64,000 nucleotides of DNA. Origin: Aquila chrysaetos chrysaetos. Its lineage: Eukaryota; Chordata; Aves; Accipitriformes; Accipitridae. The translations under genes and the position numbers were made by a program. The notes beneath the pieces are model-generated. The model ran no database searches. It was not told the origin of the DNA and saw only the letters and a list, made by a program, of their open reading frames with translations. The stretch's first letter is position 1; each line of letters starts with the position of its first letter. The stretch is from the NCBI RefSeq assembly GCF_900496995.4, contig NC_044011.1, positions 7,720,041 through 7,784,040 on the forward strand. Reading direction: 5' to 3'. This document shows positions 18,301 through 31,860 of this stretch, piece by piece.

Positions 18301-21300
18301 GTTCATGGAAAGAAAACTGTGTTGAAACCGTCTCAGCAAAACGGACCTTTTTTCTCATTCCCTGATTTCAAAGAAAGTGAGCAAGGTTTGTGGTGCCAGA
18401 TGTGAACTATTTTTTTATTCTTTTTCTTACCCATCTTGGCTTATGGCGGTCACAAACTGACCAGGATACTTCTTTGTACTGCTTTTGTTAATTTTTATTT
18501 TCCAAGTAAATTTTGTCACCTCAGATGCTTTGTGGGAAAAGCTAATACACTATGTTGGCTTTTTTTCTGCTGTGATGGGAAAAAAAAGGAAAATGTGAAC
18601 ACGGAGCTTCATATGCTAGAGATGGTAATTTTTCCTTGCTGGGTAGTATGTGTGTCTCGGTGCTGGACTGGAATTATCGGATCATTGCTTCAGAGTGTCC
18701 AAGGGAACAAGGAGTTGCATTTGCTATAGCAATATGCTTCCTAAAACAAGCTCTGTTCCAATGTTGACTAAAATTTGTTTGTTTGCATTAGTCTATTTTT
18801 AAATTTAAATTTATTCTTAATAATTTAAACCGATATTTAATGTTCAAGTTTATGTGCTGTGCACAGAGGACCGCTGCAAAGCAGCTCTCCTTGAAGCCCT
18901 TCTCTTTTCCAGAATAAACAATGCTGTGAAACTTCACACAGTGGCTGAATTGGCTGGGACTGATGTGTGCAAACACGCGCAGGTGTGTGTCTATGGTTAT
19001 ACACAGAGCAGCCCTCATTCTCTCCTCTGGCTAAGCTGTGCTCAGTATCAGCTTTTTGTTGCCTTTACACTTTTCCTCTTCTTAGAAGATAAGTCTCATA
19101 TATTTCCGCTAGCAGCACACTGCGAGGCGAGTCCACAGGCAAGGGATATCCTGGCTGATGCAGAAACGCTCTGGCCAGCCCTTGTTTCCCTGTAAGTGAC
19201 TTCTGTCCTGGAAGAAGGCAAGGTGGGCACAAGGATGCTAAGGGCAACCTGGAGGGAAGGCTGGATTTTCTGGGGTCCCAGCTGATTTGTGCTGTTTCAA
19301 CAAAATATATTTTTAATGGTCAGTGTAATTGTATTGTATGTATATGGGCAGAAAGAGTGTTGTAAATATTATGTACAGTTTTTGTGTCCCCCTGAGATAT
19401 CCTGGTCATCTTTCATTGCTTCAGTTTGCTTTCTCTTCACAGCCATCAGAAACAGTCTAATTCCTTCTTGATACACTCAGTCTTAATTCTTTGAGCAGTT
19501 TTTTCATCTGAATATTATTGTAGGCTGAGCTTACAGGATGTTGCTCTTCCTGAAGTTTAATGTTTTAAATCTCTCCCTGATTTAGCTCTTTCTAACCCAC
19601 CAGTTATCACCCTATTAACCATACAAGGTTTGGACCACATACAGAATGATACATGTTGATGCTCATTAATTATTTTATAAGCCTAGAAATTACATATGAG
19701 GGGGTTTGCTTATTAAGATTTTGTTGCCAGTGCATCCAGATGTATGCACATATGTATGTATGTGTAAATACACAAAAAAAGTGCTGTCCCAGTTTGTCCA
19801 AATGAGGATAGAAGTGTAGTCAGTGCTTGAGGTGATACTTAGAAGAGTTTTGTCTGTCTGCGGCATTCTTGAAAATCTGTCATTGAAAACAGTAGAGGTT
19901 ACTCTTGGTGCGGATAGGTGGCTGTGCCCATCCATGGAAGAAGCTGTCCCGTCCAGCCTCCGCTCTGTCCCAACCGTGCATCCCCGTGCACCCCCAAGGC
20001 AGATCAGCCCCCCCCTCCCCAAGACTTGCCACGGGAGGTGCTCTTCTGAGGGTTTTCTGGCCTGTTGCAGTCAAGATGAACCCAATTAAACCATTTCCAC
20101 TGTCAGTCTTGCTGATCCAGCTCACTTGGACCGAAATACAAGAGCCTCCGTCAGCAAATCCAAGGGATGGTCGCTCCTGGCAGAGAGGGAGGAATAGGCC
20201 GTTGGCACTCGTTATTTCAGACTGATGGCACCCGCCGCTCCCCTGGCCCAGCTGGATCCAGGCGAAGAAGCATGGCCATGGCCTAATTACTGCTACGGCT
20301 GCTTTTATACTAGCATCTCCTTTCCAGACTCCTTGCTACAGTATAGCTCAGCAATAAGCATTTATTCTTTCCAGGAGAAAACTTAACTGAAAAAAGCTTA
20401 GCGCCTTTCTCTCTCTCTCTCTTTCTCTCTTTATAATCTTAAGGGACTTTTACTAAATGTTATGTTTAACTCCTGAAAGTCTAATAATCACTTTGAATTA
20501 GATCATACCATCTTGCAGGTTAATAGTCCACAGAGTGACGGAGTGCCTTAGGCTATTACAAAAAGTATAGTTACATTTCTGAGCCGTCACGGCACGCAAA
20601 ACAACGACCGTCGAAGGCATACTGAAGTGTATGTGTCACAGACATAGTCAGCTCCTCTGGAGAGCCACTTTGAAAGCTGCCGAGGAGAGTCTGCCCAGCA
20701 GGGAGGAGGCATCTCCCCACACTTGGCAGAGCTGGACCCCACCTCGGCAGCTCCGGGACTATGACAAAACGAGAAGGCCCTGATGAAGAAGATTGTGGGA
20801 AGTTACCCCAGTTCCTACACAGCACCACAGGTTGTGTATATGGCAAAGGTGGGGGAGATGCTGCTCAGATGGAGGGCTGACCCCCGCCTCCAGTTCCCCA
20901 TGAATTTTTACTTGTTTAAAATCTGTTTATTTTTTTCTGAGCCAGTCTTAACAGCAGATAGCATTTATAAAGCCTGACTTTTTCAGCAAACCACAAGTGA
21001 CCCTCACAGATCCTTTGTAATCAATCTCTACATCCAAAAAAAAAGTCCGTCTGACAATAGGTTCTGGTTTGCTTCTCCAGAAAATCATCTTCAGCAGCTC
21101 CCTGAGACGGCCCCGGGTACTGGGGATAACCCAGGCACAGAGAGCTGGGAGAAGCACATCTTGTGTGACATGACATTGTGACATGATGTTGCGTCCCGCT
21201 CTTACAAAGTACCAATTGTGTGTCCCTGTGCTTCGTCTAACCCTGAATGTACTGGGACTCTTCTCAGCCAGACTTAGGGCTGAATAGGTTTTGGACTGAG

Positions 21301-24108
21301 TTTGAAAGGGACAATAAATCTGTTGGCTTACAGGGTAGATGAGGCTCCGTTAGAAATCAGTACGCAGATCTTTAAGGGACAGGCTGGTTTTGCCTGCGTA
21401 GTGCAGTGCTCTCTCTAACAACTTGTACCCGGCTCTGGTACATCCGAATACATCCGAACCTTGGTCGAGTATGGCAATTGCTGTGTGTCTATGATATGAA
21501 TTATGCCAGGGCTTGGATCGTCCCCTAAGCCACGAGTGCCACAAGAGTTTCTCATGCCGCCGGTCCGCAGAGCTTATGCCAGCATATGCAAGTGCTGATG
21601 CTAAAAAAAGGCAGGCAGTCACTCTCTCTTGACCTCAGCTGCTCGTCTGTCCTGTCGCACCTCCCTTAGCCAGGTCACCACGGGGCAAAGCAAAAGTTTG
21701 TGCGTCACAACAAGTGGCTGGGGACAGCAGGAAGGCAACAGCGTCTTTTTTGCCAGCAGTGCTGTCAACGCATTGGTGTGGCCACAGCAGCGGTGTCACC
21801 TCTGTCCCGCTGTTTCTGAGTTACGCTGAGCTGAGCCCAGGTGTGGCTCAGAGTCAGGGCGATAAATGATGGGATGTTTGTATAGCAGCAGGCCACCAGT
21901 GCCGAGCTGTGCACACAGAGGGGGACAACACGTCCAGGCTTCTGAAAATTGGCCACGAGTTCATATAAATGGCCTGAAACCAGAAGGTGTAGGGCCACAG
22001 ATGACATGCCATGGGGACGTAATGTTGACTGTGTGTATTTTTGCCACCATTGCCTTTATAAAGAGGATAGAAAAAATCCTGGGGTTTGCTTTTAAATTAC
22101 CTATTTTTACAGGGGAAATTCCTGATTTTGTGGACTGCTACAGCTCTCTAGATCCCTAGTAGGAGTAAGGCAGACAAACATGGAAGATCAAGCAGATTGC
22201 TATAGAAGAAAATGAGGTATCTTAGCTTTCACTGGAAAATTATTTTCATTCAGGTGTTTTAAAGCTCTGTCTTAAGACGTGTGTAGCAAAAACACCAAAG
22301 CAAATATTTAGAAGCAAAGTTCTCTCTACAGATGGTGCCTTTAAACAAGAGCCACGTGAGCTCCAGGGTCACATATCTGAATCTTAAAAGATAGGCAAGC
22401 AGCACAACTGGATCAACCACCTCAGATATTCCTTACAGTAAAATAAAAAGGCCGAAAATAATGTTAATAACATGCTTTATTATAGTTCATAAAAAAAGGA
22501 AAATGTGCAGGCCCATGTTCTTTTCCTCTTTTGAAGCATACATCATAATGCTTTAGAAGTGTGTGTTCTTAACTCCTAGCTGACACTGCCCCGAGACATT
22601 GCGGCTAAGCTGCTTCTGGTACCTCAGTTTCTCTGGGAACAGTCCCACACTCCCCCCTCCATGTCTGCCCACAACAGACACAAGCAACAATTGTGCATCC
22701 TCTTGTATTCTGAAAGTTAGCAAAAATTTGAGTGTTTAAACTCAGAAGATAAAGTGAAGTTAAAAGTGAGGTACTCACTGTGTACAGAACTAAAATTCTC
22801 GGTATTTAGGTGAAGGGTGGGTAGAAGCCTGTGCAGAACAAGAATGTTACGGAGCAAATAAAGTCACAGTAGTTCTTGGAACCAAATTTTAGCTAAAATC
22901 TATTCATAAGTTTTGTGAGCCTAGACCTTGCATTTCCATGTGCAACTAGGTGACAATGCAGGCACGTCAGCCAGCTAACCAGGCATCTGATCATGCGTGT
23001 CAGTACAGGCTTCCACATGGAAATGTTTTGCAGCCAAAGTTTAGAGTCTAAAATAAGAATCTGGCCCTTGGCATCAGCCTGTGTTGTGTAAACCATGATG
23101 TTCAGTGTTGAACTGTACAACCACTGCTTCTTGCTTTGGTATACATAGTTACAGAGTCAATTTGTGCTCTATTATGTCTCCTAAATGGATGTTGTGGTCA
23201 TAGTTTTCAGAGACACCGTAGCCTGAAAGACAAATGAAGAAAATGCATGCCCTCTTTGATAAAGGCAAATTTTGAAAGGAGAAGCTGGAAATAAGCATTT
23301 TGAAGTGCAGCAAATGAAAACCAGTTGCTAAAAGATTGTTTCTGATTTGCTACTCAGAGCCAAATCTTGCCTCCTTCACTCTTGTTGTATTAGTTCCTTA
23401 ATCCATATGCACCTTCACTGAAATGAGGGGGACAGCTCAGAGCAGGGTCCTCTTTTCTGTCGCAGTGGTGGAGTCTGGCCATTACATCATGACGTGTGCA
23501 AGGGGTTTTCTTGGGTAGTATTAAATGAATTTGACAAAATATGAACCAAAATCTAGCACTTTGTTTACAGGCTCCATATTCATGTTTACAGACAATGATT
23601 CTGAGACTCACGCTTTTTACGTTTCCTGTATGAAAAGGGCAGCCAGTGTACAGATATTTATTACGTTTACCAGCATTTCTGAATAGATTTTTTTTTAATA
23701 GTACATGGTTTTATGAAGTGTAATATTTTTATAGCAGAATGATGATCTTTGGACTTTCTATATTGTTACCTGCAACTGTTTGCAAATAAGCTCTTTGCTC
23801 CCTTTTTTCTGTGCACTGTATCCAGTGTTGCTGCTGCTACTGTTGTTGGCCTCAGCTGCTGCTGCCCCGCCGTGACGTGGGGTGATGGTATTGTGAAACT
23901 GTGCAAACTTAACTTCAAAGAGCTGTGATTGTGCTGAAGGGCTGGCTGCGTGCTGGGTCCCTCCCGGTGGAAGGGATGGGGAGCTGTACTCTACCAGGGC
24001 AAGAGTTTACTGTGGATGGCCCCCCCAGGAGAAGCCTCAGTGCTCACCTTTGTCTGTACTCCGCCGTTTTTGGCTTGGCATGCCCATCCTTTCCTTTCTT
24101 TATAAAGA
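18301..24108. other. Gene-poor stretch, possibly partly RPS6KA2 distal 3' UTR
   Basis: I recognise no coding exon, RNA gene or transposon here. Short ORFs of 60-113 codons occur on both strands with no familiar motif. It contains a small CT microsatellite (20406-20431). The part near 23.6-24.1 kb is T-rich with many AT-rich elements and ends at an AATAAA plus A-rich run, so it could be a distal UTR end. That is speculative. Confidence 0.4.
20406..20431. repeat. (CT)n microsatellite
   Basis: A pyrimidine tract made of CT dinucleotides with two TTT interruptions. Confidence 0.85.
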
Positions 24109-24114
24109 AATAAA
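24109..24114 (+). terminator. Candidate distal polyadenylation hexamer AATAAA
   Basis: The hexamer is followed by an A-rich run and then TGCTTGTTTTTGC, a plausible GT/T-rich downstream element. It would be used only if the RPS6KA2 3' UTR is about 7 kb long. The A-rich run could equally be the trace of a retroposed tail. Confidence 0.25.
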
Positions 24115-27100
24115 AAAGAAAAAAAAAGGATCCTGCTTGTTTTTGCATAGTTCCTTTCCGGTCCCCAGGCACTGGCCACGTTTGAATGCCATGTGTTGGT
24201 CACAGTAAAAGCACACAGTCACCTTTTCAGGTTATACCTGGAGCTGTTACCTCTGTGCAGCCTGAATGAATATCAAACCTCTGCTTTGGGAAGCGACAAG
24301 TAAGCCTCTAACCCCTCATCAGTCAGACAGTTCACCCACCAGACAAATGAGCGCTTTCACACAAGCTGCCTGGCATGGATTTCCCTTGCCCCTTAGAGAT
24401 CTTCCAAGGTACGGTTCTTCTGGAAACTGCTGGTCGCTGGCAAGCAGCCTGCATAGCCTTTTCTGCTTGCTGAACTTACTAGTGACCACAAAGGCAAGAT
24501 CAACCTCTCCTACTTGGAGGGATTGGTTCTGCTTCCCTGGAGTTACAAAGTCCAAGCCTGTGCACCATTGCACTGACATTCACATCTGTGGATTTCCACC
24601 AGCCCTAGCAGCATTGCAGAGGTTGCGAGTCCGGCACAGGCTCCCCGCAGGAACAGCAGATTGCAGCAGATTGGAGAAACCACATGTGATTCAGGTCCAA
24701 GCAAGCATAACCAAGCAAACTTGGACTTCAGATACGTTACTCATAGGATTTCTGCTCTGACCATAGGTAGTCTCATGCCTCTGTTCTCCTGCCAGCTGCT
24801 CCTGTCCTCCTCCCACTTCTGTCCTTCCTTTCTTTTCTCTGTCCCTAAAAGAAATGACCCTTCCTGCTCCGTTAGTCCTCATGGACCTTCATCACTAGGA
24901 CATGCATATGTCCCTCCTCATCCTCTTCCTCCACACCCCAGTGCCTACCATGAATTATTCCTCCTTTCCCTTACCAAGCTTCTGTCCCACAGGTCCATCT
25001 TGGGGTTTTTATAGCCTCGTCCAGCAGGGAGGCCAGTGACTGCTGTACACTTATCTTTATAGGCCCAGGGGTTAAAAAAGGAGGCTTTTCTGGCAAACCA
25101 TAATTATATACAAGAACGTCCAAATGGGAAAACTGGGGGGGATGGGGAACCAGGCTTTCTTTTCCCTCCCCTCTTCTAATTCCTCCTTTAACGTGGCCAT
25201 GATTGGGAATGAGCCAAGTTCAGCCACTGTTGGACATACATAACTTTGCAGAGGACCTGGTTAGGAAGCCCTGTGGCAGGCCCTGGGCAGGCAGCTGCGA
25301 GCCTTTCCCTCCAACCCCAGAAAACAAATACATGAGATGTCTAAGAGGAAGGCTTTCCAGAATATGCTCAAGTGCCTGATACAAAACACGGCCCTTTTAG
25401 GAAATCTGTATCAGCAACCATCTTAAATTTCTGCACTTACTGATAGGTGACCAAGCTTTTTTTCCCTAGATGGAGAAGAACACATTTGTTTAAAAAAAAG
25501 TAGCAAACAACTCCCCGCCCCCTTGTAATTCTGCTCTTTAGTCACCATTCATTTCCTTCCTGTATCTTCCTCCTGCTCTATCCCATCCCAGTTCACCTTT
25601 GGCTGCTTCATCCCCTTTTTGTGTCCCACTTGTTCTGTACCATGAGAATTGTCCTGAGGCTTATAAAGTCTTGTTACATGGCTGAATAGTATCCTGCTTG
25701 AGGGAGGCATAACTACTGGCCGAGCACCTCAGGCACTACAGCAAGGCAAATAATAGGCAGTAAAAATAGCGGCTAATGTCTGAAGATGACAAGAAGCAGA
25801 GATTTTGCATTAAAAGCTATGAAGAAGAGCTGAAAACAAGGATTTGGGGCTATGCCCAGCTGTTCAGGTTAACTATAGATAACTTTGCGGTGCACTAGCT
25901 GCTAAAGACGCCATACTCCTGCTGTCTAGATGCAAGATGGAAGAAAGGGATCTCTGTCCATCTATTCATCTAGGTGGACTGGAGAGCTATTTGTGGTGCT
26001 CTCACTGTTTTCTAAACAACCAAAGCTGGCCTGAGCTCAATTTCATTCTTTGTTGAGGAAATTAGTTTATAAAAAGGCTGGTGACTCACCGTCTGTGGTG
26101 AGGCTGCACCTTGTTTTGGCTTTGCATGCTCCTGCCTAATTGATTCTTCCTGTCCTTCAGGTTCTGCAGTCACAGGTAAAAATAGCCACAGATGCAAAGC
26201 CTCACACTTTCCCTACTGTAGAAAGCAGGCTTCAATTTTAATGATAGTCTCCTTGCTAAGGCATGCAAACAAAGAGTCAGTGATTTCCAGTGCATTTACC
26301 GAGACTTTCCAGTTGTCACATTATTGTCTGGGCTCTTCTGTCTATTGTAAACTCTATTATAATCAGTTATTTGCTTTACTTATCCATTCAAGCTAGCTGC
26401 TTCTTCAATGGGATAGTCAGTGAAGCATGAAAGTGTGTTTTACCTTAGCATTTGATTGGGACAAGTGAGTGGATTTCAGATGTGAATGTCCACTAACTAC
26501 TATTATCAACAGTGACCTCAGCTGTCGGACACAGTGGGGAGGTCATCCCCTAAAGTCAGTAACCATGTCCCCTCGAACTCAGAACCAGCATACTGAGAAA
26601 AGGATGTTATTGGATTTAAGCATACGAGACTTTTCCTAGAGGCCTAAACTGATTTCACCTGTTGGTACTAAACCAATTTTGCCTTTAGGAACATTAGCTG
26701 TTACAATGGAGCCTTAAACACAGAGAAGAGAAACAACCTGCATTTCACTTCAGAGAAGTGAGAAGAGCGACCTGTCAGCTTTTAAACACTGTTGACACTG
26801 CTGATCTTTTGCTATTTGGACCTCTGGTCTCACTTCAACCACCGGCCTGCTGCCATCTGTTACACTCCGAGTGAAGCTGCACATCAACTACAGGGCTGCC
26901 GTGCTTCTCTTGGGTCTGTGGACTAATACACTCAAGTAGAAACTCTGTCCAGGAATGAACAACATGCTCCTCGATGTGTGCTTAGATGGGCAGCAATAAA
27001 GTGGAATACACAGATGAGATGTATGCATGCTTTTGGCCCAGCCAAAAAAAGTGCACATTCAGCTGAGCAAAGGTGAGAATTATTTATTCTGCAATTCAGG

Positions 27101-29833
27101 TGCAAGTTTGTTATTCCAAGCCCAGGAATGACAGCAACCTTCTGTGAAGCTCATGTCAGATATCCAACGCACACATTCACACAACTTGCACAATCCCCAG
27201 TTCCAGGAAGTCTCTAAGTGGCCCCATGTGCTTCTACCATCAGACAGTCTGCGAGGAAAAATAGAGTGCTGGCATTTGAACCAGGGTGAGTTATGTATTA
27301 GTACACCCACCAACATATGCAGAAATCGTTGGTCTTTCTTACACTAACATGACCTTTAAACTTGATATGTTTTTATACCATTTGTAGCAATTCAAGTCAA
27401 GAATACTTCCACTGTGATGCAGTCAACAGCTAAAAAACTCAGTCTGAAACAGGCTGGGTGGCTCCCTCAGGCACAGAAGCTTTCTTCCAGATTATGTTTC
27501 ATTTCAAGTCCCATGCCTAACTGGGGAAGATCCATTGCCATTGGCCACGTCCTATGCTTAAACACCAGTGCTTCAGTCTTCTCAAACTTTCAGTCAATAT
27601 CATCAACAAGCACTTGATGCTCTTAAAAACTGATCTATAAGAATTACGAGAAAAACCTCACCAATATAACTGGAAGCTTCAGCCCTGCCTTCTAAAGGAA
27701 AGTGGAAGAAGACAATAGGCAGTATGTGTTAAAGATAAGAAAATATCATGCAAAATCCACCATTCAGGCCTCAAGTGCCATTTTTAAAATGCACCAACTA
27801 ATATCACTGAATATATTTAAAGGGTTCAGAGTTCAGATGCAGGGAAAAACACAAAATGCCTGCCGTGGAGATGATTAAAGCCCCTGATCTGTTCAGCTCA
27901 GCCTGGAGATGACTTGATTATTGCCTACAAGAGTCTTCGCTGGGAGAAAAAAATCCCACGTTCTGGAAGCACGGAAACGCCAGACCAGAGCACAAAAACA
28001 GGCAAGTGTCTGAGTGCAGAATCCACACAGCTGCAGAAAGGAAATAAGGTAGCCGTAGCTTTAGAAGTGAGGCTGGAACAAAACCAAAAGAGAAAAGGGG
28101 TTTGCCATTCCTCTCAGTTGCTTTCAGTAGTTATGCCTTAGCAGACAAAAGGTTAGTATGGAAGCAAGTGGATGACTTCAATAGTCTGCAGTAATCTGGA
28201 AATCAATTTAAATGCTATGACGGTCTCTTTTGGCCTCAAATATGATATGCATTCATATCACCCTACCACAAGTAGTCAGCACTGAGTGAACAGATTAGGT
28301 TTCCATAGGATTGAAGGATGAACTCCCAAGATTCATTCAAAGATTCTTAGGCCACAAACAACTGGAATAATCATCTTTCTCTGTTTAAATCTGTATCTTG
28401 ACTGTAGCATATGTGGAGAATCTTTGCTGTCTTCGACAATATAGAATATCCCTCTGAAATCTTGTGATGTTTACAACTATGTGTAATGTTAATTTAGAAC
28501 ACCCTGTTTCACACCATTGCTGCAATATGGTTAAAACTGGTAGCAAGCCTAGGGGAATACCATTTACAAATTCCCCCCAAAAAGTAAAAAACTCACTGCC
28601 TTAAACCCAAGTTACAATAGCATTAGTAGTGCACTAATCCTGTGAACCACGGGAGGGCCTTAAACAAATAGATGTCGAATATGAGTGAAACCTTCCAGTA
28701 CAAAGAGAGAAAGAAGGCTTTAATCTTGAATAAGCTCTCCAATTAAAATTAAGCTGTTTAAAAGAGAGTGAAAATTAAACCACAAGACCTTGAATTCTTA
28801 AATTTCCAAGGCCTGGAGCTGAGCGATGACTCGTGAACTGACTGACTTTATGCAGCTTCTGCACAATCTGTACCCCAAGACAGATAGATAGAGAGGCTGC
28901 AAGATCCTAATCACAGTCTCCTAGGTATTAAAAAAAAAAAAAAAGGAAGGAAGAAGGGAATTATCAATAACAAATGCAAATGAATGCTGTTCGTAATAAT
29001 GCATAGTGACAGTGAAAGAAGGTGCTTCTCCAGGGAAAACACTACCCACCTCAGCTTCAAGATTGTAAATCTTAGCAATTCCCACAAGAACTATTTTTGG
29101 TAAATCCTAAACGCTAAAGCTCACATCTAGTGAGAGTTGTTCCACTTCTGTGACAAATACTGCTGAGGCAGCCTCCCTGAAGTATGACGTGGCAGAGATT
29201 TGTGCAGAGCAGCGACTCAGTATGGAAGTGCTGCAGAGCCACCCCCATCAGGGTGCCCTGCTGCAGAATGGCAGTCCCTCTTTTTTGCCCAAAGGGCCTT
29301 AAATAAGCCTACACTGTTGCAAGCTTGCGTCACGCTCCTGGGCGGTGGGATGTGTGGGTCTGACCAACACCGGCCTGAGGAAGGAGCTGATGGGGTTCCC
29401 TGCTCTGATCGGCAGCACCCTTGGCAAGTGCTGCCACCACAGGGTTTTTACGTGATGCAGGGGATGCTCACGCTGCCTCCTCCTGAGCATCCCACAGAAA
29501 AGGAGCTGCTCTCAGCAGGTTGTAAAAACGTACTTCTGCACAGCCTTTAGGAGGGACACCCTGAGCAGAAAGAAGCACAAAAGTCACAGGGTGGTATCAC
29601 AAAAAGGGCCTTCCTCTACTCCAAATTTTCTGCTGGTTAGGTTTTATTGAACTTCCCATTCAGTGTGAAAGGTTTGGCTTGCGCTTTGGCAGGGCTAACT
29701 CTCCCCTCCTCGCCCACACAGGGAAGCTGGGTGTGCAGGGCAGACACTGCGGTCCGCTTCAGGTGCCAAGGATCACTACCTAGGTATTGCACAGCTTTTG
29801 GATGTAGGCGCTTGTATTTAATTTATAATTGAA

Positions 29834-29869
29834 TGTAAAAAACAAGATGCATCTTGTAAAAAACAAGAT
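29834..29869. repeat. 16-bp palindrome nested in a 15-bp direct repeat
   Basis: TGTAAAAAACAAGAT occurs at 29834 and again at 29855. ACAAGATGCATCTTGT (29842-29857) is a perfect palindrome. No function is evident. Confidence 0.8.
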
Positions 29870-31802
29870 AGTCCTTGTGAACTGAAGCTGTAGCATCACC
29901 ACCTAATATAAATGTTTATTGGAAAGATCAATACCCTTACAAAAGATGGCCTCAGCTATCTGTAGGACACAATATTTCAAATCTTTCTGATAAGAAAAGG
30001 ACCCTAGCTAAGGAGTTTGGAGGTTGTCTACAACCACCCATCTCACTTTTGCACATGCACATTTGGATACATGAGTAGAATGCATCTATTGTTTTAAAAA
30101 GTATACAAACTTGAATCAGTACTTTTTTTTTTTCTGTTAGACCTTGTATAAACCTAAATGACTCCCTGCTGAGTCTGGAATGGCCTTGTAGAAGTCCACC
30201 AGGACCTATTGTTTATTTCACTTTGATCCCAGTAGCTTTGGAAAGGACTTTGGTATGTTTACCTTCAAGTTACTCATCTTGTATGCCCATGGTTTGTTTA
30301 TCCACTGTAGTCTACTGAAATTTCCTCCCTTTCTTTTAGTTAAAAAAATAGGCCAAAGGTGATTTCAGGGTCCTTTTCTGGATATGCATCACCAGTTAGC
30401 TCAAAGACAACCTTTGGCTTCCTCTAGTAAGTCAGGGGCATTCTAGATACCGTCTTGCATTCACAGTTCTCCAGTGAGTGGGAGAAAGCTCAGTCCATCA
30501 AGCGAAAAATTGACTCTAACTTAAGCAGATTTAACGCTACTGAGGATACTATAATTAGACCAAAGTGAGCCCTGGTGTACTCATGACTTTCTGGCTCAGG
30601 CGTGCTAACCTGCTTTTTTCCCTAAATCAAGCCTACCAATATTTATGTTCAAGGTTTTCCAGTGGCAGGAGTTGGGGTACTTGGTCTTTAACAGGGGAAG
30701 CGCTGGAAGAGGGGAGAAGCACAGAATTGTACTTTTCTGCCAGGAATGATCCCCCCTCCTGGCCATCCTCCAGCCTCACTTGGGTTACTTAGGCTGGGGG
30801 AAAGCCAAGGTAACAGTGTATTTAAATATGGTAAGTGAGTTTATTAGTAGTGAAACATACCAGGAACCTGTATTTTTATCATGTTCTACTAAATTTGTAT
30901 TTATTCAGCTCAATAAAGACCCATGAGTCCTGAAGAAAGGATTACATAGCTAAAATGACTCTTGTTAATTAACAGTGTGTCTCAACTTTGACCCCTACAC
31001 TTTCTGCCATCAGCCAGAACTCTGATTTTAGGCTTCTCCTTACAATCTTTGGGACATTTTTATTGGCTAAAACACTTTAAGATGGACACAGAACGCTTGG
31101 GAGAAAACCCGTGACTAGTTCTCCTCAAGAAATACAAGTGTTTCAGCAGACACTTTGCAAGACAGTGATGGAAGAAGAAAACCTCCTCACAACCTTACTT
31201 GAGATGTTCATGCTACATCATTGATACTCCTTCTCAGAAAAAGGAAATACCTTTTAAAAATAGAATAGAAAACTATTTCTACATTTTTTTTTATCCTGTC
31301 GGATTCATTGCCAAGGCAGGTTTTCCATAATGAGGAAACCACCTCTGCTTTGCAGCCCCATTTAACACCTGCTAGGAGGTGCAGCCTGCCAAGTGAGCAC
31401 TACCAGCCCTCCTGCTCTGCTCCTCTGGACATGATAATTACAGTCACAAAGTGCTTATATGTCATTTAACTGTAAAAGAAGATTTCTCTGAGTGAAGGAG
31501 GAGAATTTTGCAAGGTGGTGGGTGTTTTAAGACAAGGATCTCTTACCCCAGCTGACCCAATTTAGCAATATGAAGTACAGAGTGCACCTGACTGAACAAG
31601 CAGCCCTCATCCCTTCCTTCCCAAACACAAGATAATCATCAATTGCTTCAAGGATACCAGCAATGCAGTGGTGCAATACTAGAAACAGCAGTTTGGTGCT
31701 TCTTCTCACATGGATTTGGGGACATGATTTTTCAAAAATGACCCTTTATTATCATAATCTTTACTTAAGATAAGAGAATTTTATAAGTTAAAAAACAAAT
31801 AC

Positions 31803-31860
31803 TGTTATAAAGGTCAATTTTTATTGACCTTTTATTTTATTGTTATAAAGGTCAATTTTT
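31803..31860. repeat. 38-bp tandem repeat (1.5 copies) containing a hairpin
   Basis: A 20-bp sequence beginning TGTTATAAAGGTCAA occurs at 31803 and 31841. Between them, AAGGTCAA and TTGACCTT form an inverted repeat around a short T-rich loop (31810-31831). Confidence 0.85.
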
